A stretch of DNA of 64,000 bases from Thermoguttaceae bacterium. Lineage in GTDB: Bacteria > Planctomycetota > Planctomycetia > Pirellulales > Thermoguttaceae. A program made the position numbers and the translations under genes. The notes beneath the pieces are model-generated. The model was not told the DNA's origin, did not search any database, and saw nothing but the letters and a program-made list of their open reading frames with translations. The DNA is taken from contig JAFSMO010000104.1 in NCBI GenBank assembly GCA_017447865.1, positions 1-64,000 on the forward strand, written 5' to 3'. Below are positions 52,746 through 62,051 of the stretch, in pieces. The stretch's first letter is position 1. Each line of letters opens with the position of its first letter.

Positions 52746-54605
52746 ATGCGTTTTCTTTCCTTCATTTTCGTTTTCTTCTTCGCTTCCGTTCTTTCTGCCG
52801 CCGACTCCGTGCGGGTCGTGTGGAACCTGATGGACGGAACGAAGACCGAGCAAACCGTTCCGCTGGTGCTGCGCGACGGCGTGGAATATTTGACGATCCC
52901 GCGCTCCCAGATGCCGGCGAGCGTGAAGAATTTCGAGATCCACCACCCGGCCGGAACGGCTTCGGCAGGCGAGCCGGGGTTTTACGTCTTCAATAACGGG
53001 TTCTTCGGCCAGTTTTTGAAGCGCGATGCCGACGCCCGGTACTCCCACGGCGGCACGATCATGCCGATGTATGGCGTCTCCACGCCCCGCGGAGCCTACA
53101 CCGTGATCCAGACCGGCCTGCGCTTTGATTCCCAATACGTCGTGGAGTACCGCGGCGGCCAGTACGACGTTTTCCTCGTGTACGTGCTGAACGGCGACCC
53201 AGCAGATTCGGACCTCGGGGTCGAGTACCACCCGCTCCCGGCCGACGCCACATATGCCGACGCCGCCAAACTGTACCGCAAGTACCAGCTTGACCGCGGC
53301 GCGTGCGTCCCGCTCAAGGAACGGGCCAAGACCAACCCGGACCTGAAATACGCGGCCGAATCGATGGAAGTCCGTGTCCGTCAGGCGTGGAAACCGGTCC
53401 CCTCGCCCGTGGGAGAACAGACGGCGGAAAACGAGCCGGAGGTTGGCGTGAAGATCACGTTCGACCGGTTCAAACAGATCGTCGATGAATTCAAGCGCCA
53501 GGGGATCAACGAGGCGGAATTCTGTCTCGTCGGCTGGAACTGCGGCGGGCACGACGGCCGCTGGCCCCAGGTTTTCCCGGTCGAGCCGAAACTCGGCGGT
53601 GAGGAAAAACTCAAAGAGGCGATCCGCTACGCTCAGGAAAACGGCTTCCAGATCGTCTGCCACACGAATAATTTCGACGCTTACCACGCCTCCTCCATCG
53701 GCGGACTGTGGGACTGGAACTACTTGATCGTCCGCAAAGACGGGATCCGCACAACCCGCACGTGGGGCGGCGGGAACGTTTACCAGACGTGCCCGAAATG
53801 CGTGTACGAACGCTTCGTGAAGTCCGACCAGGAACGGATCCGCGCGCTGGGTTTCCACGGGATCCATTACATCGACGTGTACACGATCTGGCAGCCGGAA
53901 CGCTGCTGGTCGGCCGAGCACCCGCTGACGAAGGAGGAAAACACGCAGTGGTGCCAGAAAATCTTCGAAACCACGCAGAAAACCTTCGGCGGCTTCGGCT
54001 CGGAGAGCGGGTACGACTTCGCGATCGGGAACGTGGATTACGCGCTCTACGTCTCGTTCCACGACCCGGGAAAAGTCCTCCGCCCCGAAGAGACGGCCAA
54101 AACCAACGCGACGTACAATCCGACGAAGCCGCTCCCGGCCCTGATCGACCGCCACACGCCGTTCTGGCAGCTGGTCTATAACGGGATCGTGCTGAACAAT
54201 CCGTTCTGCGCGACGACGAACTACACGCTGAAAGACCCGATCTCGCGCCTGAAGCTGGTCGAGTACGGCGGCCGCCCGATGTTCTACTTCTACTCGGGAT
54301 TTCTCGCCGCGGGCTCGAACTGGATGGGCGAGCGCGACATCACGTGCGGAACCGACGAGGAACTCCACCAGAGCGTCGCGAAGATCCGGGAAGGCTACGA
54401 GGAATTCCAGCGCCTGCGCCCGTTGCAGTACGAGTTCATGGAAAACCACGAGCAGCTCGCGGAGAACGTTTTCGAAACGACATTCAGCGACGGGACGCGC
54501 ATCGTGACGAACTACTCCTCCGAGCCGTTCGTCTGCCATGGGAAAACCGTGAAGCCGATGAGTTACGAGGTTTTCTGGAGCGAAGAAGTGCAGGCGAAGA
54601 ACTGA
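52746..54605 (+). CDS. Secreted glycosidase-like protein (DUF5696-like)
   Basis: The 619-residue protein has a signal peptide (LSFIFVFFFASVLSA). Residues 20-200 form a beta-rich N-terminal domain (GGTIMPMYGVSTPRGAYTVIQ), then a TIM-barrel-like region with FKQIVDEFKRQGINEAEFCLVGWNCGGHDGR, FQIVCHTNNFDAYH and IRALGFHGIHYIDVYTI carrying acidic residues in catalytic positions. It resembles DUF5696 proteins, related to glycoside hydrolase barrels (moderate confidence). The substrate is unknown. It follows the DUF5107-like gene; the ATG at 52746 is at the signal peptide, while a longer reading from 52587 runs through the hairpin repeat. Confidence 0.8.
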   Translation: MRFLSFIFVFFFASVLSAADSVRVVWNLMDGTKTEQTVPLVLRDGVEYLTIPRSQMPASVKNFEIHHPAGTASAGEPGFYVFNNGFFGQFLKRDADARYSHGGTIMPMYGVSTPRGAYTVIQTGLRFDSQYVVEYRGGQYDVFLVYVLNGDPADSDLGVEYHPLPADATYADAAKLYRKYQLDRGACVPLKERAKTNPDLKYAAESMEVRVRQAWKPVPSPVGEQTAENEPEVGVKITFDRFKQIVDEFKRQGINEAEFCLVGWNCGGHDGRWPQVFPVEPKLGGEEKLKEAIRYAQENGFQIVCHTNNFDAYHASSIGGLWDWNYLIVRKDGIRTTRTWGGGNVYQTCPKCVYERFVKSDQERIRALGFHGIHYIDVYTIWQPERCWSAEHPLTKEENTQWCQKIFETTQKTFGGFGSESGYDFAIGNVDYALYVSFHDPGKVLRPEETAKTNATYNPTKPLPALIDRHTPFWQLVYNGIVLNNPFCATTNYTLKDPISRLKLVEYGGRPMFYFYSGFLAAGSNWMGERDITCGTDEELHQSVAKIREGYEEFQRLRPLQYEFMENHEQLAENVFETTFSDGTRIVTNYSSEPFVCHGKTVKPMSYEVFWSEEVQAKN

Positions 54606-54693
54606 TTCACCAATTTTAGACCACGGGACTGACGGCTAAAAGAGGCAAAAAGGGGTTTAGCTAAACACCATGCCGGTCCCGCTTCAACGCTTG

Positions 54694-54814
54694 ATTTAAA
54701 CACAGATTTCCGCGGATTAAAAGGATTTACTCAGATTTTTGAAGAAGAAAGTTTGAAGTCTTTTCTGAAGAAATCTTTTTAATCCATTTAATCCGTGAAA
54801 ATCCGTGTTTAAAT
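54694..54814. repeat. Long inverted repeat between the glycosidase-like and gap genes
   Basis: Arms of about 43 bases (54694-54737 and 54772-54814) pair with some mismatches; both contain TTTAAACAC, GGATT and GGATTA motifs. The loop has TTTGAAGTCTTTTCTGAAG, which resembles the TTGAAGTCTTTCTGAAG part of the heptamer-armed core. The arms are not heptameric. This element and the gap terminator fill most of the 54606-54936 gap; the first 88 bases show nothing clear. Confidence 0.75.
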
Positions 54815-54856
54815 GAGACTCAGAAGCGGAATGGGTTTTGCGTTTAGAAAGGTTTA

Positions 54857-54892
54857 AGAAAAACGGGAGTTCCGCTTTCACGAAACTCCCGT
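54857..54892 (-). terminator. Terminator of the gap gene
   Basis: ACGGGAGTT (54863-54871) pairs with AACTCCCGT (54884-54892). On the minus strand the stem is followed by TTTTTC. Confidence 0.8.
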
Positions 54893-54936
54893 CGGTTTTT
54901 TCAGGTCGATTCCGAAGAATCTTTCAGAGGGTCAAA

Positions 54937-55947
54937 TCAAAGATTGCCCATCTTCCAGATCAGGTCAGCAGCGCGATTGCTGTAACCCCATTCATTGTCG
55001 TACCAGCTGAGGCACTTGAGCATGTTGTCGCCCATGACCATGGTCCACGGACCGGCGAAAATGCTGGAGTGCGCGTCGTCCACGATGTCCTGCAGGACGA
55101 TCGGGTCTTCGGTGTAGTCCAAAATTCCCTTCATCGGGCCTTCCGCAGCGGCTTTCATCGCGGCGTTGACGGCTTCCTTCGTGACGGGTTTGGCGGTCTC
55201 AACGACGAGGTCCACGACGGATCCGGTCGGGGTGGGAACGCGGATGGAAATACCGGTCAGTTTGCCCTGGAGTTCCGGAATCACAAGACCGACGGCTTTC
55301 GCAGCACCGGTGGAGGTCGGGATCATGTTCATCGCAGCAGCGCGGGCGCGGTACGGATCCTTGTGCGGCAGATCCAGAACGCGCTGGTCGTTCGTGTAGC
55401 TGTGAACGGTGGTCATGAGGCCCTTGACGATGCCGAAATTGTCGTTGATGACCTTGGCGAACGGAGCCAGGCAGTTGGTCGTGCAGGAAGCATTGGAAAC
55501 GTACTTCATGTCGGGGGTCAGCTGATCGTCGTTGACGCCCAGAACGCACGTGAAGTCAGGATCGGTGGCCGGCGCAGAAATGACGACTTTCTTGCAGCCT
55601 TTGTGAGAGTCGAAACCAGCTTTGCCGTCAGCGGCGCGCTTGGTGAACAGACCGGTGGATTCCAGAACGACGTCAACGTTCAGGTCGCCCCACGGGAGGT
55701 TGCCCGGATCACGTTCTTCGAAAACCTTGATCAGTTTGCCATTGACGATCAGACCTTCGTCATTGGCTTCAACCGTACCATCGAAACGACCATGGACGGA
55801 GTCGTACTTGAGAAGGGTCGCCAGCATGGCGTTGCTGGTGAGGTCGTTGATCGCAACGACGTCGTACTTCTCAGGCTGAGCTGCCATAACGCGGAAAACC
55901 AAACGGCCGATACGACCGAAACCATTAATACCAACGCGAATAGCCAC
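54937..55947 (-). CDS. gap: Glyceraldehyde-3-phosphate dehydrogenase
   Basis: The 336-residue enzyme oxidises glyceraldehyde 3-phosphate with NAD in glycolysis. The dinucleotide fold INGFGRIGR, the catalytic ASCTTNCLAP (Cys155), the SVHGRF region, the P-site RAAAMNMIPTSTGAAKAV and the C-terminal WYDNEWGYSNR are present. Asp at the end of the second strand (AINDL) favours NAD. The GTG at 55947 is used because AGGAG lies 9 bases upstream; a longer reading from 55980 has no site. It stands alone with its own promoter and terminator. Confidence 0.97.
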   Translation of the reverse strand: MAIRVGINGFGRIGRLVFRVMAAQPEKYDVVAINDLTSNAMLATLLKYDSVHGRFDGTVEANDEGLIVNGKLIKVFEERDPGNLPWGDLNVDVVLESTGLFTKRAADGKAGFDSHKGCKKVVISAPATDPDFTCVLGVNDDQLTPDMKYVSNASCTTNCLAPFAKVINDNFGIVKGLMTTVHSYTNDQRVLDLPHKDPYRARAAAMNMIPTSTGAAKAVGLVIPELQGKLTGISIRVPTPTGSVVDLVVETAKPVTKEAVNAAMKAAAEGPMKGILDYTEDPIVLQDIVDDAHSSIFAGPWTMVMGDNMLKCLSWYDNEWGYSNRAADLIWKMGNL

Positions 55948-56034
55948 TATAAAGTCTCCTAGCGTGATAAAAAGAACCAATCTTCCCCGTGAGTCATACC
56001 ATTACGACCCCGGTCCGATTTAAATTTTAACGTC

Positions 56035-56062
56035 ATTATAACGAATTTCCAAATTAGCGCAA
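56035..56062 (-). promoter_or_regulatory. Consensus promoter of gap
   Basis: On the minus strand TTGCGC (56057-56062), a 16-base spacer and a perfect TATAAT (56035-56040). The leader is about 80 bases. Confidence 0.75.
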
Positions 56063-56123
56063 GCCCCCCCGAAAAGTTTTTTTTAATTTCCGGGGGATTT
56101 CTTACCTCGATGCCGTGAAATTC

Positions 56124-58628
56124 TTACGCAAGTTTCAAAAGTCGACGCAGGAGCCACTCCAGCGAGAGCAAAAAGACCAGCGCGCCAACGAGCCACTCGG
56201 GAGTAATGACCGGTTTCGCCGACGCAAACTCGATCAGCGTGCGCGTGCGGTCGGGGAGTTTGGCCGGAAACGCCTGCAAAGCCGCGTCTTCGACCGAGTC
56301 GAACGCCTCGCCGCCCGTCTGCCGGGCCAGTTCCTGGAGGAAATTCGCGTCGCGTTCCGCCCGGTTGCGCTCCAGATCGGAAAGGACGATTTCCGCACGC
56401 TGGATCAGCGTTTCGTCCGAGTCCGGAATCGCGAGTTCCACCCGGAAACGTCCTTCCGTCAGCACCGAAAACCGGCCGGTATAAAGACCCTGCATCGATT
56501 TATCCGGCGTCAGTCGAACAGACTGAATCTTCCCGTTCGGGAGGAAAAGCTCGGCCATGAGTTCCGGCACGTTGGTCGGGTCGAGGGGTTGAAGCGCCGG
56601 GTCGAAAAGTTGGGCGCGCAGCTCGATCGGGTCGCCGGGGAAGTACCGGTCCTGCTCGAGCATCAGCCGGCCGCGCTGCGACTGCTGGATCATACGCCCC
56701 TGGGTGATGTACCGCACGATCTGCGTGTAAAACCGGATGAAGTATTCCGGATTTTGGGCACGAAGCCGCCAGAACTCGCCCGTCCCGATGTAAAACGTTC
56801 GGCCCGCGCCGTAGAACTGGGTCGCCAGCAGAATCGGCCCCGTTCCTCCCAAGTGGGTCTGGGGAGCGGAAAACTCCGCGAGGACCGTCGCCCCCGCGCG
56901 GGCTTTCTTCGTCGGGTAGTAGCCGTACACGCCTGGGAAATCGCCCCAAATCTTTTGACTGGTGCTCTGCTGATCATCCAGTTGCAGGTAGCTCGCCTCA
57001 CGCCCCGACCGGGTCCATTCCAGCGGCCAGATCTCGTCGGCCGAGTACGTGTTTTGCCGGAGCGTCGAGGTTCGGTCGAAAAATTCCACGGGGCAAAGCG
57101 TCCGGATCTTTGCCAGGTCGGGCGTGTCGAGCCAGCCGCCGACCGCGCTCATGTACACGGGCCCGGCGATGAAAAGGATCCCGCCGCCGTGACGGGCGGT
57201 CCACTCTTCCACCCAGTCCGCCTGAGCGGGCGTAAGGGCTTTCCAGTCCGCGTCCACCGCGATGATCCCATCGTAGGCGAAAAGCTCCTCACGGGTCGCC
57301 GGGAAACGGAGCAGGATCCGGTCGGCGTCCTGCTGGATCCGGGCCCTCCACGCTTTTTCCTCCTCGGGATTGGTCGGGACCGAGCCGGATGGAGGAAGCG
57401 CGCTTTGGAGCAGGACGTCCGTTTCGATCGATTTGTCACGCCGCAGCACCGTGGCGAGGAACTGGTACTCACGCATCGGGCCGCCCGCGAAAATGAGCAC
57501 CCGGGTCTTGCGCTCCATGACGTCCACTTCAACTTCGCGCTGATTATCGGCGAGATTCTGTTCGCTTTCTACCGGCAGAATCCGGACATCGAAGAGATGC
57601 TTCCCGACCGGGAGTGGTTCGATTCGGAACTCAAACGGCGTCAGGCCGGAATGCGAAATATCAAGCGTCGTGGAGGCAATCAGTTGCTTTTCAGCGGATT
57701 CCCCCTCGCCCGCCGCGGCGTTTCGCTGGGAATCGGCCCCCGCCTCCATGCTCCAGACTTCACATTTGACCGCGTATGCACCGCTTTCTTCCTGCAAACC
57801 GGTCGCTTCCACCGTTCCACGGATCACAAACGGGTCGGTCGGCTGCACACGGGCTGGGGCTTCCAACTCCGCGACCCGGAAGTTCACCACCGGGACGGTC
57901 GAACCAAAGCCGAGCGTAAAGATCGGGATCCCACGCTCCTTGACCGCTTCAATGAGGGGTTCAGGCCCGGAACCGGCATTCTGAACGCCGTCAGAGCAGA
58001 GAATCAGGCCGGAGATCGGAAGGTCCGCGTGACTTTGAAGCCACTCGCGGATCCCGTCCGCCTGACGGGACTGTGTGCCACGGCAGTCGCGGATTTTTTC
58101 GAGCGCGGCCGAGAAAGATTCCGTGGAGTCCGCCTCAGATTGGCCCTCCGCGGGTTTTGCCTCTTTTCCCGCGTTTTCCGCCTCTGAAACCTGGCCTTCG
58201 GGCGTTTTTTCCGCGGTCCAAACGACCCGGGCTTCCGAATCCAGCGCGAAGAAAATCAGGTCGTGGCGTTTGCCGAGTTCCTGCACCAGCGGCGTTTCCT
58301 CCCAAAATTTGGTCAGGGTCTCAGACCGGCTGGGCGAGTCGGGCGAGTTGGTCTCCGGAAGTGTCATGCTGAGTGAAGTGTCGCAAAAGACGAGAAAACA
58401 CGAGTTCACCTTCCTCTCGCGCTCCGTCACCCACTGCGGCTGGAGATAGATCCAGAGCAAAACGAGCAAAACACCCACGCGCAAAACCGGGAGAAAGATC
58501 CGCCAGAACGGCCGAAGCTCCACCGAGTCCCGCCGGTAAATGCGGACCACCACCCAAACCAAAGCCGCAAAAATCAGAAGCGGCAGAAGCCAGTCAGAAT
58601 TCGTATGTATGCGGGTGAATGTGAACAT
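56124..58628 (-). CDS. VWA-type membrane protein (BatA-like)
   Basis: The 834-residue protein has two N-terminal transmembrane segments (DWLLPLLIFAALVWVVVRIY; PVLRVGVLLVLLWIYLQPQW). A von Willebrand A domain shows a metal-ion site in VFCDTSLSM and LILCSDGVQNAG, with a long Glu/Ala insert between them. The later part resembles a glutamine-amidotransferase-like fold (RVLIFAGGPMREYQFL; GGGILFIAGPVYMS), and a last helix sits at the C-terminus (WLVGALVFLLSLEWLLRRLL). This is the layout of the membrane proteins that go with MoxR and DUF58 in planctomycetes. No MoxR gene is next to it, so its partner is elsewhere. Confidence 0.85.
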   Translation of the reverse strand: MFTFTRIHTNSDWLLPLLIFAALVWVVVRIYRRDSVELRPFWRIFLPVLRVGVLLVLLWIYLQPQWVTERERKVNSCFLVFCDTSLSMTLPETNSPDSPSRSETLTKFWEETPLVQELGKRHDLIFFALDSEARVVWTAEKTPEGQVSEAENAGKEAKPAEGQSEADSTESFSAALEKIRDCRGTQSRQADGIREWLQSHADLPISGLILCSDGVQNAGSGPEPLIEAVKERGIPIFTLGFGSTVPVVNFRVAELEAPARVQPTDPFVIRGTVEATGLQEESGAYAVKCEVWSMEAGADSQRNAAAGEGESAEKQLIASTTLDISHSGLTPFEFRIEPLPVGKHLFDVRILPVESEQNLADNQREVEVDVMERKTRVLIFAGGPMREYQFLATVLRRDKSIETDVLLQSALPPSGSVPTNPEEEKAWRARIQQDADRILLRFPATREELFAYDGIIAVDADWKALTPAQADWVEEWTARHGGGILFIAGPVYMSAVGGWLDTPDLAKIRTLCPVEFFDRTSTLRQNTYSADEIWPLEWTRSGREASYLQLDDQQSTSQKIWGDFPGVYGYYPTKKARAGATVLAEFSAPQTHLGGTGPILLATQFYGAGRTFYIGTGEFWRLRAQNPEYFIRFYTQIVRYITQGRMIQQSQRGRLMLEQDRYFPGDPIELRAQLFDPALQPLDPTNVPELMAELFLPNGKIQSVRLTPDKSMQGLYTGRFSVLTEGRFRVELAIPDSDETLIQRAEIVLSDLERNRAERDANFLQELARQTGGEAFDSVEDAALQAFPAKLPDRTRTLIEFASAKPVITPEWLVGALVFLLSLEWLLRRLLKLA

Positions 58629-58701
58629 TAATTTTTACCTTGAGGCTGGTTTTCTGGTTTTAGTTGGGAGTTTTCAGCGCAGACGAAATTCTGAGCACGG
58701 A

Positions 58702-59772
58702 CTACTTCATCCTTCCCGTGTTCGGGTCGTAGTTCCAAACGTCCGTTTTGTTCTCGTGTTTGACCGTCAGCACGCCGTTGATCGAGTCGTCGTTTACCGA
58801 GATCTCATCGATTTTTTTCCACTCGGCCTGAACGTTTTCGCGCACGTAAACACTCACCGACTTCACGGAGTCGCCGGACTGGATCTTCGCCTGCTTCTCG
58901 CGGCCTGGGACCGTCATTTCAAGGCCCGAGCCGTCCTCGAGCATCCGAAGCGCAAAACGGACTTTCCCGGTTTCGTCCTCCATCGGGATCGTGGAACCGA
59001 GCTTCATCGGGACCGATTCTTTAGCGTCCACTTTATCGTTTTTCACGACGAAATGGTCGTTTCGCAGGATCTTCCCGTTTTCGTCCAGGATGAAGTGGCA
59101 CACGCGATTATCGCGCCAGTGGTTCCACATCACCATGATGTGAAAATGCGGCGGAAAGTCCACGTGACCATTGGGGAAATTCGTCTCGAAACCGTAAATA
59201 TTGATTTGGCCCTTCACCGTGTCCTCCGAGTCGGTGAAGCCCATTTCGCGCATCATTTCCAGCGACGCAAACATGAAATTCAGGTGCGCCTGGATCTGAC
59301 GCTCCGGGTACGGCCGACCGCGGTACGGCCCCGCCTGCACGCCCGGCACATTATGGAAGACGCAGACCTCGACCGCGCCGAAATGCGGCAGGATCCCGGA
59401 GAAATGGGTCGGCGTTCTGCCGGCGTTCATCCGGAAAGTCGCGTCCGAGCCGTTGATCTGCTCCTGGGTCACGCCGTAGATCTTCGCAATCTTCACGTTC
59501 GGCCACGAAACCGAAACTTCCGGCGCGGGGAGGTTTTTCCCATCCGCCTCGATCGTGAAGTAGTACTCGCGGCGATTCAGGCCCGTAAACGCGTCGCCCT
59601 CGACCAGCCGCCACCCTTCCGGGAGCGTAAGCCGCGGAGCGTCGGTTTCGGCGAGTTCCGACTTCGTGATTTTCGCCCCAAACCGGGTCACGTCCTGCGC
59701 CTGGACCGCGGCCCAGTTCAGGATCAAAACGAAAAGCGTCAACCAAAACGTCAATGAACGGAGGCGGGGCAT
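58702..59772 (-). CDS. Secreted protein of unknown function with HxDFPPHFH motif
   Basis: The 356-residue protein has a signal peptide (LTFWLTLFVLILNWAAVQA). No domain is recognised. A striking segment is GHVDFPPHFHIMVMWNHW (around residues 200-217), His-rich and possibly a metal site, and later parts have alternating strands (SVKSVSVYVRENVQAEWKK). The neighbours are a VWA membrane protein and a sugar isomerase/oxidoreductase pair, so a role in carbohydrate metabolism outside the cytoplasm is possible but not shown. Confidence 0.7.
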   Translation of the reverse strand: MPRLRSLTFWLTLFVLILNWAAVQAQDVTRFGAKITKSELAETDAPRLTLPEGWRLVEGDAFTGLNRREYYFTIEADGKNLPAPEVSVSWPNVKIAKIYGVTQEQINGSDATFRMNAGRTPTHFSGILPHFGAVEVCVFHNVPGVQAGPYRGRPYPERQIQAHLNFMFASLEMMREMGFTDSEDTVKGQINIYGFETNFPNGHVDFPPHFHIMVMWNHWRDNRVCHFILDENGKILRNDHFVVKNDKVDAKESVPMKLGSTIPMEDETGKVRFALRMLEDGSGLEMTVPGREKQAKIQSGDSVKSVSVYVRENVQAEWKKIDEISVNDDSINGVLTVKHENKTDVWNYDPNTGRMK

Positions 59773-59805
59773 AAAAAACCTTTCCTTTCTGATTCAGCGT
59801 CAAAT

Positions 59806-60633
59806 TCAGCCGATGATTTTCCTCAAATGCTCGATGCTGCGCGCGGCCTGGTCCAGCGTCCCGCACTCGACGCTCAGCACGAGATCCTGCGGGAGCGGCC
59901 GGAGCAAAGCGACCACCTCGGCCCAGTCGATCACGCCGTCACCGCAGGCGCAGCCGACGGCCGTCCCCATGACTTTTCCGCGCTCGGCTTCGGACTGCTC
60001 GACCGAAATGTCCTTGGCGTGGAGGTGAATGATGTACGGCGCAAACCGACGGATCTGCTCGATCGGGTCGAGGCCGCCCAGGTAGGCGTTTCCCGTGTCG
60101 AAGTTGGCCCCGACCGCCGGCGACTTGACCAGATTCAGAATTTTCTCGTATTTGTCCGGAACGAGCGAGTAGGTCTGGTGCGTTTCCAGCCCGATCTTGA
60201 TCCCGCGCGGCTCCGCCACCTTGACCGCCTCCATGATGGAGTACTTGATCAGGACGAAATCTTCTTCCTCCGTGGTCCACGTTTGCTTGCGGCCCTCGTG
60301 CGTGTTAATGATCGGCGCTCCGCACTCTTTCGCAAAACGCGCCGCCTGCTTCAGGTACTCCACCGCGATTTCCGGCTTGGAAAGCTGCGAGTGGCTGGAA
60401 AGGGCCGAGAGTTTCAAGCCCGCCGCCGCGACCGCGTCCCGGATCCGGAACGGATCGTCCAGCATCGAAACGCTGTGGAAGTAGCGGGCCTCGGAAAGCA
60501 GTTCACGCCCCCAGTGCACCATCGGCTCGATGTACTCGTAGCCCAGTTCAGCCGCGAATTTCACCGCCCACTCGAAACTTTTGTGGCTCGTGCGCACGGC
60601 TTCCAGATTCAGACCGATCCCGATTTTACCCAT
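59806..60633 (-). CDS. Sugar phosphate isomerase/epimerase family protein
   Basis: The 275-residue protein is a xylose isomerase-like TIM barrel. Metal-ligand positions are visible in GLETHQTY (Glu), GANFDTGNAY (Asp), IIHLHAKDI (His) and LSVECG (Glu). It isomerises or epimerises a sugar or sugar acid. The ATG at 60633 follows GGAGG and lies 2 bases after the stop of the Tat oxidoreductase; a TTG at 60639 was rejected. The tight spacing suggests that both enzymes act on the same substrate pathway. Confidence 0.9.
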   Translation of the reverse strand: MGKIGIGLNLEAVRTSHKSFEWAVKFAAELGYEYIEPMVHWGRELLSEARYFHSVSMLDDPFRIRDAVAAAGLKLSALSSHSQLSKPEIAVEYLKQAARFAKECGAPIINTHEGRKQTWTTEEEDFVLIKYSIMEAVKVAEPRGIKIGLETHQTYSLVPDKYEKILNLVKSPAVGANFDTGNAYLGGLDPIEQIRRFAPYIIHLHAKDISVEQSEAERGKVMGTAVGCACGDGVIDWAEVVALLRPLPQDLVLSVECGTLDQAARSIEHLRKIIG

Positions 60634-60635
60634 TT

Positions 60636-61958
60636 TCAAACCTCCGGCAGGACGTAGCCTTTGCGGGACTGACGGCTCAGCAGCGCGTTGGCCTCTTCAC
60701 AGTCAACAAAACGTTCGGCTTCGGGGTCCCATTTCAGGGAGTGACCCACCAAGCGCGCAATATTCAAAATGTGGCACAAAGACGCGGTCCGGTGGCCGAA
60801 CTCGCAGTCGTCGATCGGACGCTCGCCACTCTGGATGCACTCGAGCCAGTTCCGCGTGTGGCTCATTTCCTGAAGCGGGGACTCTTTCATCAGCTTCTCG
60901 GCGATTTCCTTCGGGTTGGTCTGGATCCGGGCGCGGAAAATTTCCATCTTGGCGTCTTTTCCGACGAAAATCGCACCGCCGCGATTCCCCTCGATTTCCT
61001 TTCCGTCTTCATTTTTCCCGAGCCAGACCGTGATCCCGTTGGCGTAGCGGTAGGCCAGACGCGGCTGGGAGCAGATCTCATTCCCGCGCTTGGACGATTC
61101 GGGCTTTTCGTACGTCGGAAGGCTCAGAGCGTCCCCCTCGACCAGAATTTCCGTCGGGCCGGTTTCCTGCATTCCGAGCGCAACCTGGATCTGGTCAAGG
61201 CCATGCGTCCCCCAACCGGTCATTTCCCCGCCGGAGTACGGCCGGAACGAGAGCCAGCCGGGATTCGCACGCGGCGCGAAAAGATCGGGATGGAACGGAA
61301 CGGGTTCCGTCGGGCCGCACCACGTTTCCCAGTCCAACCCCTCCGGGACCGGCTGGGCCGGAAGCGCGCAGTACCACGGCGACTCGTAATTCGCCGCGAT
61401 CACTTCCTGAATCTCCCCCAGACCGCCGTCCAGAATGTACTGGCAGCCGATCCGGTTGGCGCGCATGCTGCGCTGCATCGAGCCGACCTGGAACACGACG
61501 TTGGTTTTTCGGGCCGCGCGGACCATCAGGCGCCCCTCGGTGACGGTTAGCGACATCGGTTTCTCGGCGTAAATGTGCTTCCCGGCCAAGGCCGCGTTCA
61601 CGCAAATCAACGCGCGCCAATGCTCCGGCGTGGCCGTGACGATCGCGTCCACGTCCTTCCGGTCGAGGATCCGCCGGAATTCCTGCGTCGCCTGCGACTC
61701 GTCCAGACCGGCGTCCTTGGCGATTTTTTGGGCACGCGGCAGAAAAACGTCACAAGCCGCCACCGGCTGCGCCATCGGCTGACTGTACGCGCTCCGGAAG
61801 ACGTAGCTCCCCTGACGCCCAACTCCGATCCCGGCGACGCCGATCCGGTCGTTTGCGCCAAGTTTCCCGGCCTGAGCGAAAACGGAACGGGAAATGACCA
61901 GCGGGGCCGCAAGAGCCGCGGACGCGCATTTCAGAAAATGACGGCGAGTGGTGGGCAT
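60636..61958 (-). CDS. Tat-exported Gfo/Idh/MocA oxidoreductase
   Basis: The 440-residue protein begins with a Tat signal (TTRRHFLKCASAALAAPLV). The Rossmann domain has IGVAGIGVGRQGSYVF and VAACDVF, followed by AEKPMSLTVTEGR (catalytic Lys region) and GGEMTGWGTHGLDQIQVAL in the C-terminal domain. It belongs to the same family as the proteins at 29046 and 37862, but this one is coupled to a sugar isomerase. AGGAG lies just before the ATG. Confidence 0.9.
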   Translation of the reverse strand: MPTTRRHFLKCASAALAAPLVISRSVFAQAGKLGANDRIGVAGIGVGRQGSYVFRSAYSQPMAQPVAACDVFLPRAQKIAKDAGLDESQATQEFRRILDRKDVDAIVTATPEHWRALICVNAALAGKHIYAEKPMSLTVTEGRLMVRAARKTNVVFQVGSMQRSMRANRIGCQYILDGGLGEIQEVIAANYESPWYCALPAQPVPEGLDWETWCGPTEPVPFHPDLFAPRANPGWLSFRPYSGGEMTGWGTHGLDQIQVALGMQETGPTEILVEGDALSLPTYEKPESSKRGNEICSQPRLAYRYANGITVWLGKNEDGKEIEGNRGGAIFVGKDAKMEIFRARIQTNPKEIAEKLMKESPLQEMSHTRNWLECIQSGERPIDDCEFGHRTASLCHILNIARLVGHSLKWDPEAERFVDCEEANALLSRQSRKGYVLPEV

Positions 61959-62051
61959 AAAAAACTCCTAATTTGAAATTTGGGGTCAATTTTTACTTTC
62001 GGGTCAAGAGTTTCGGCCCGACGGTTTCTTTTATTTTACTCCATTCCCCGC

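Noticed and set aside
56115..58187. Open frame of 690 codons opposite the VWA-type gene
   Set aside because: Arg/Pro-rich shadow frame; the minus-strand VWA protein has clear motifs.
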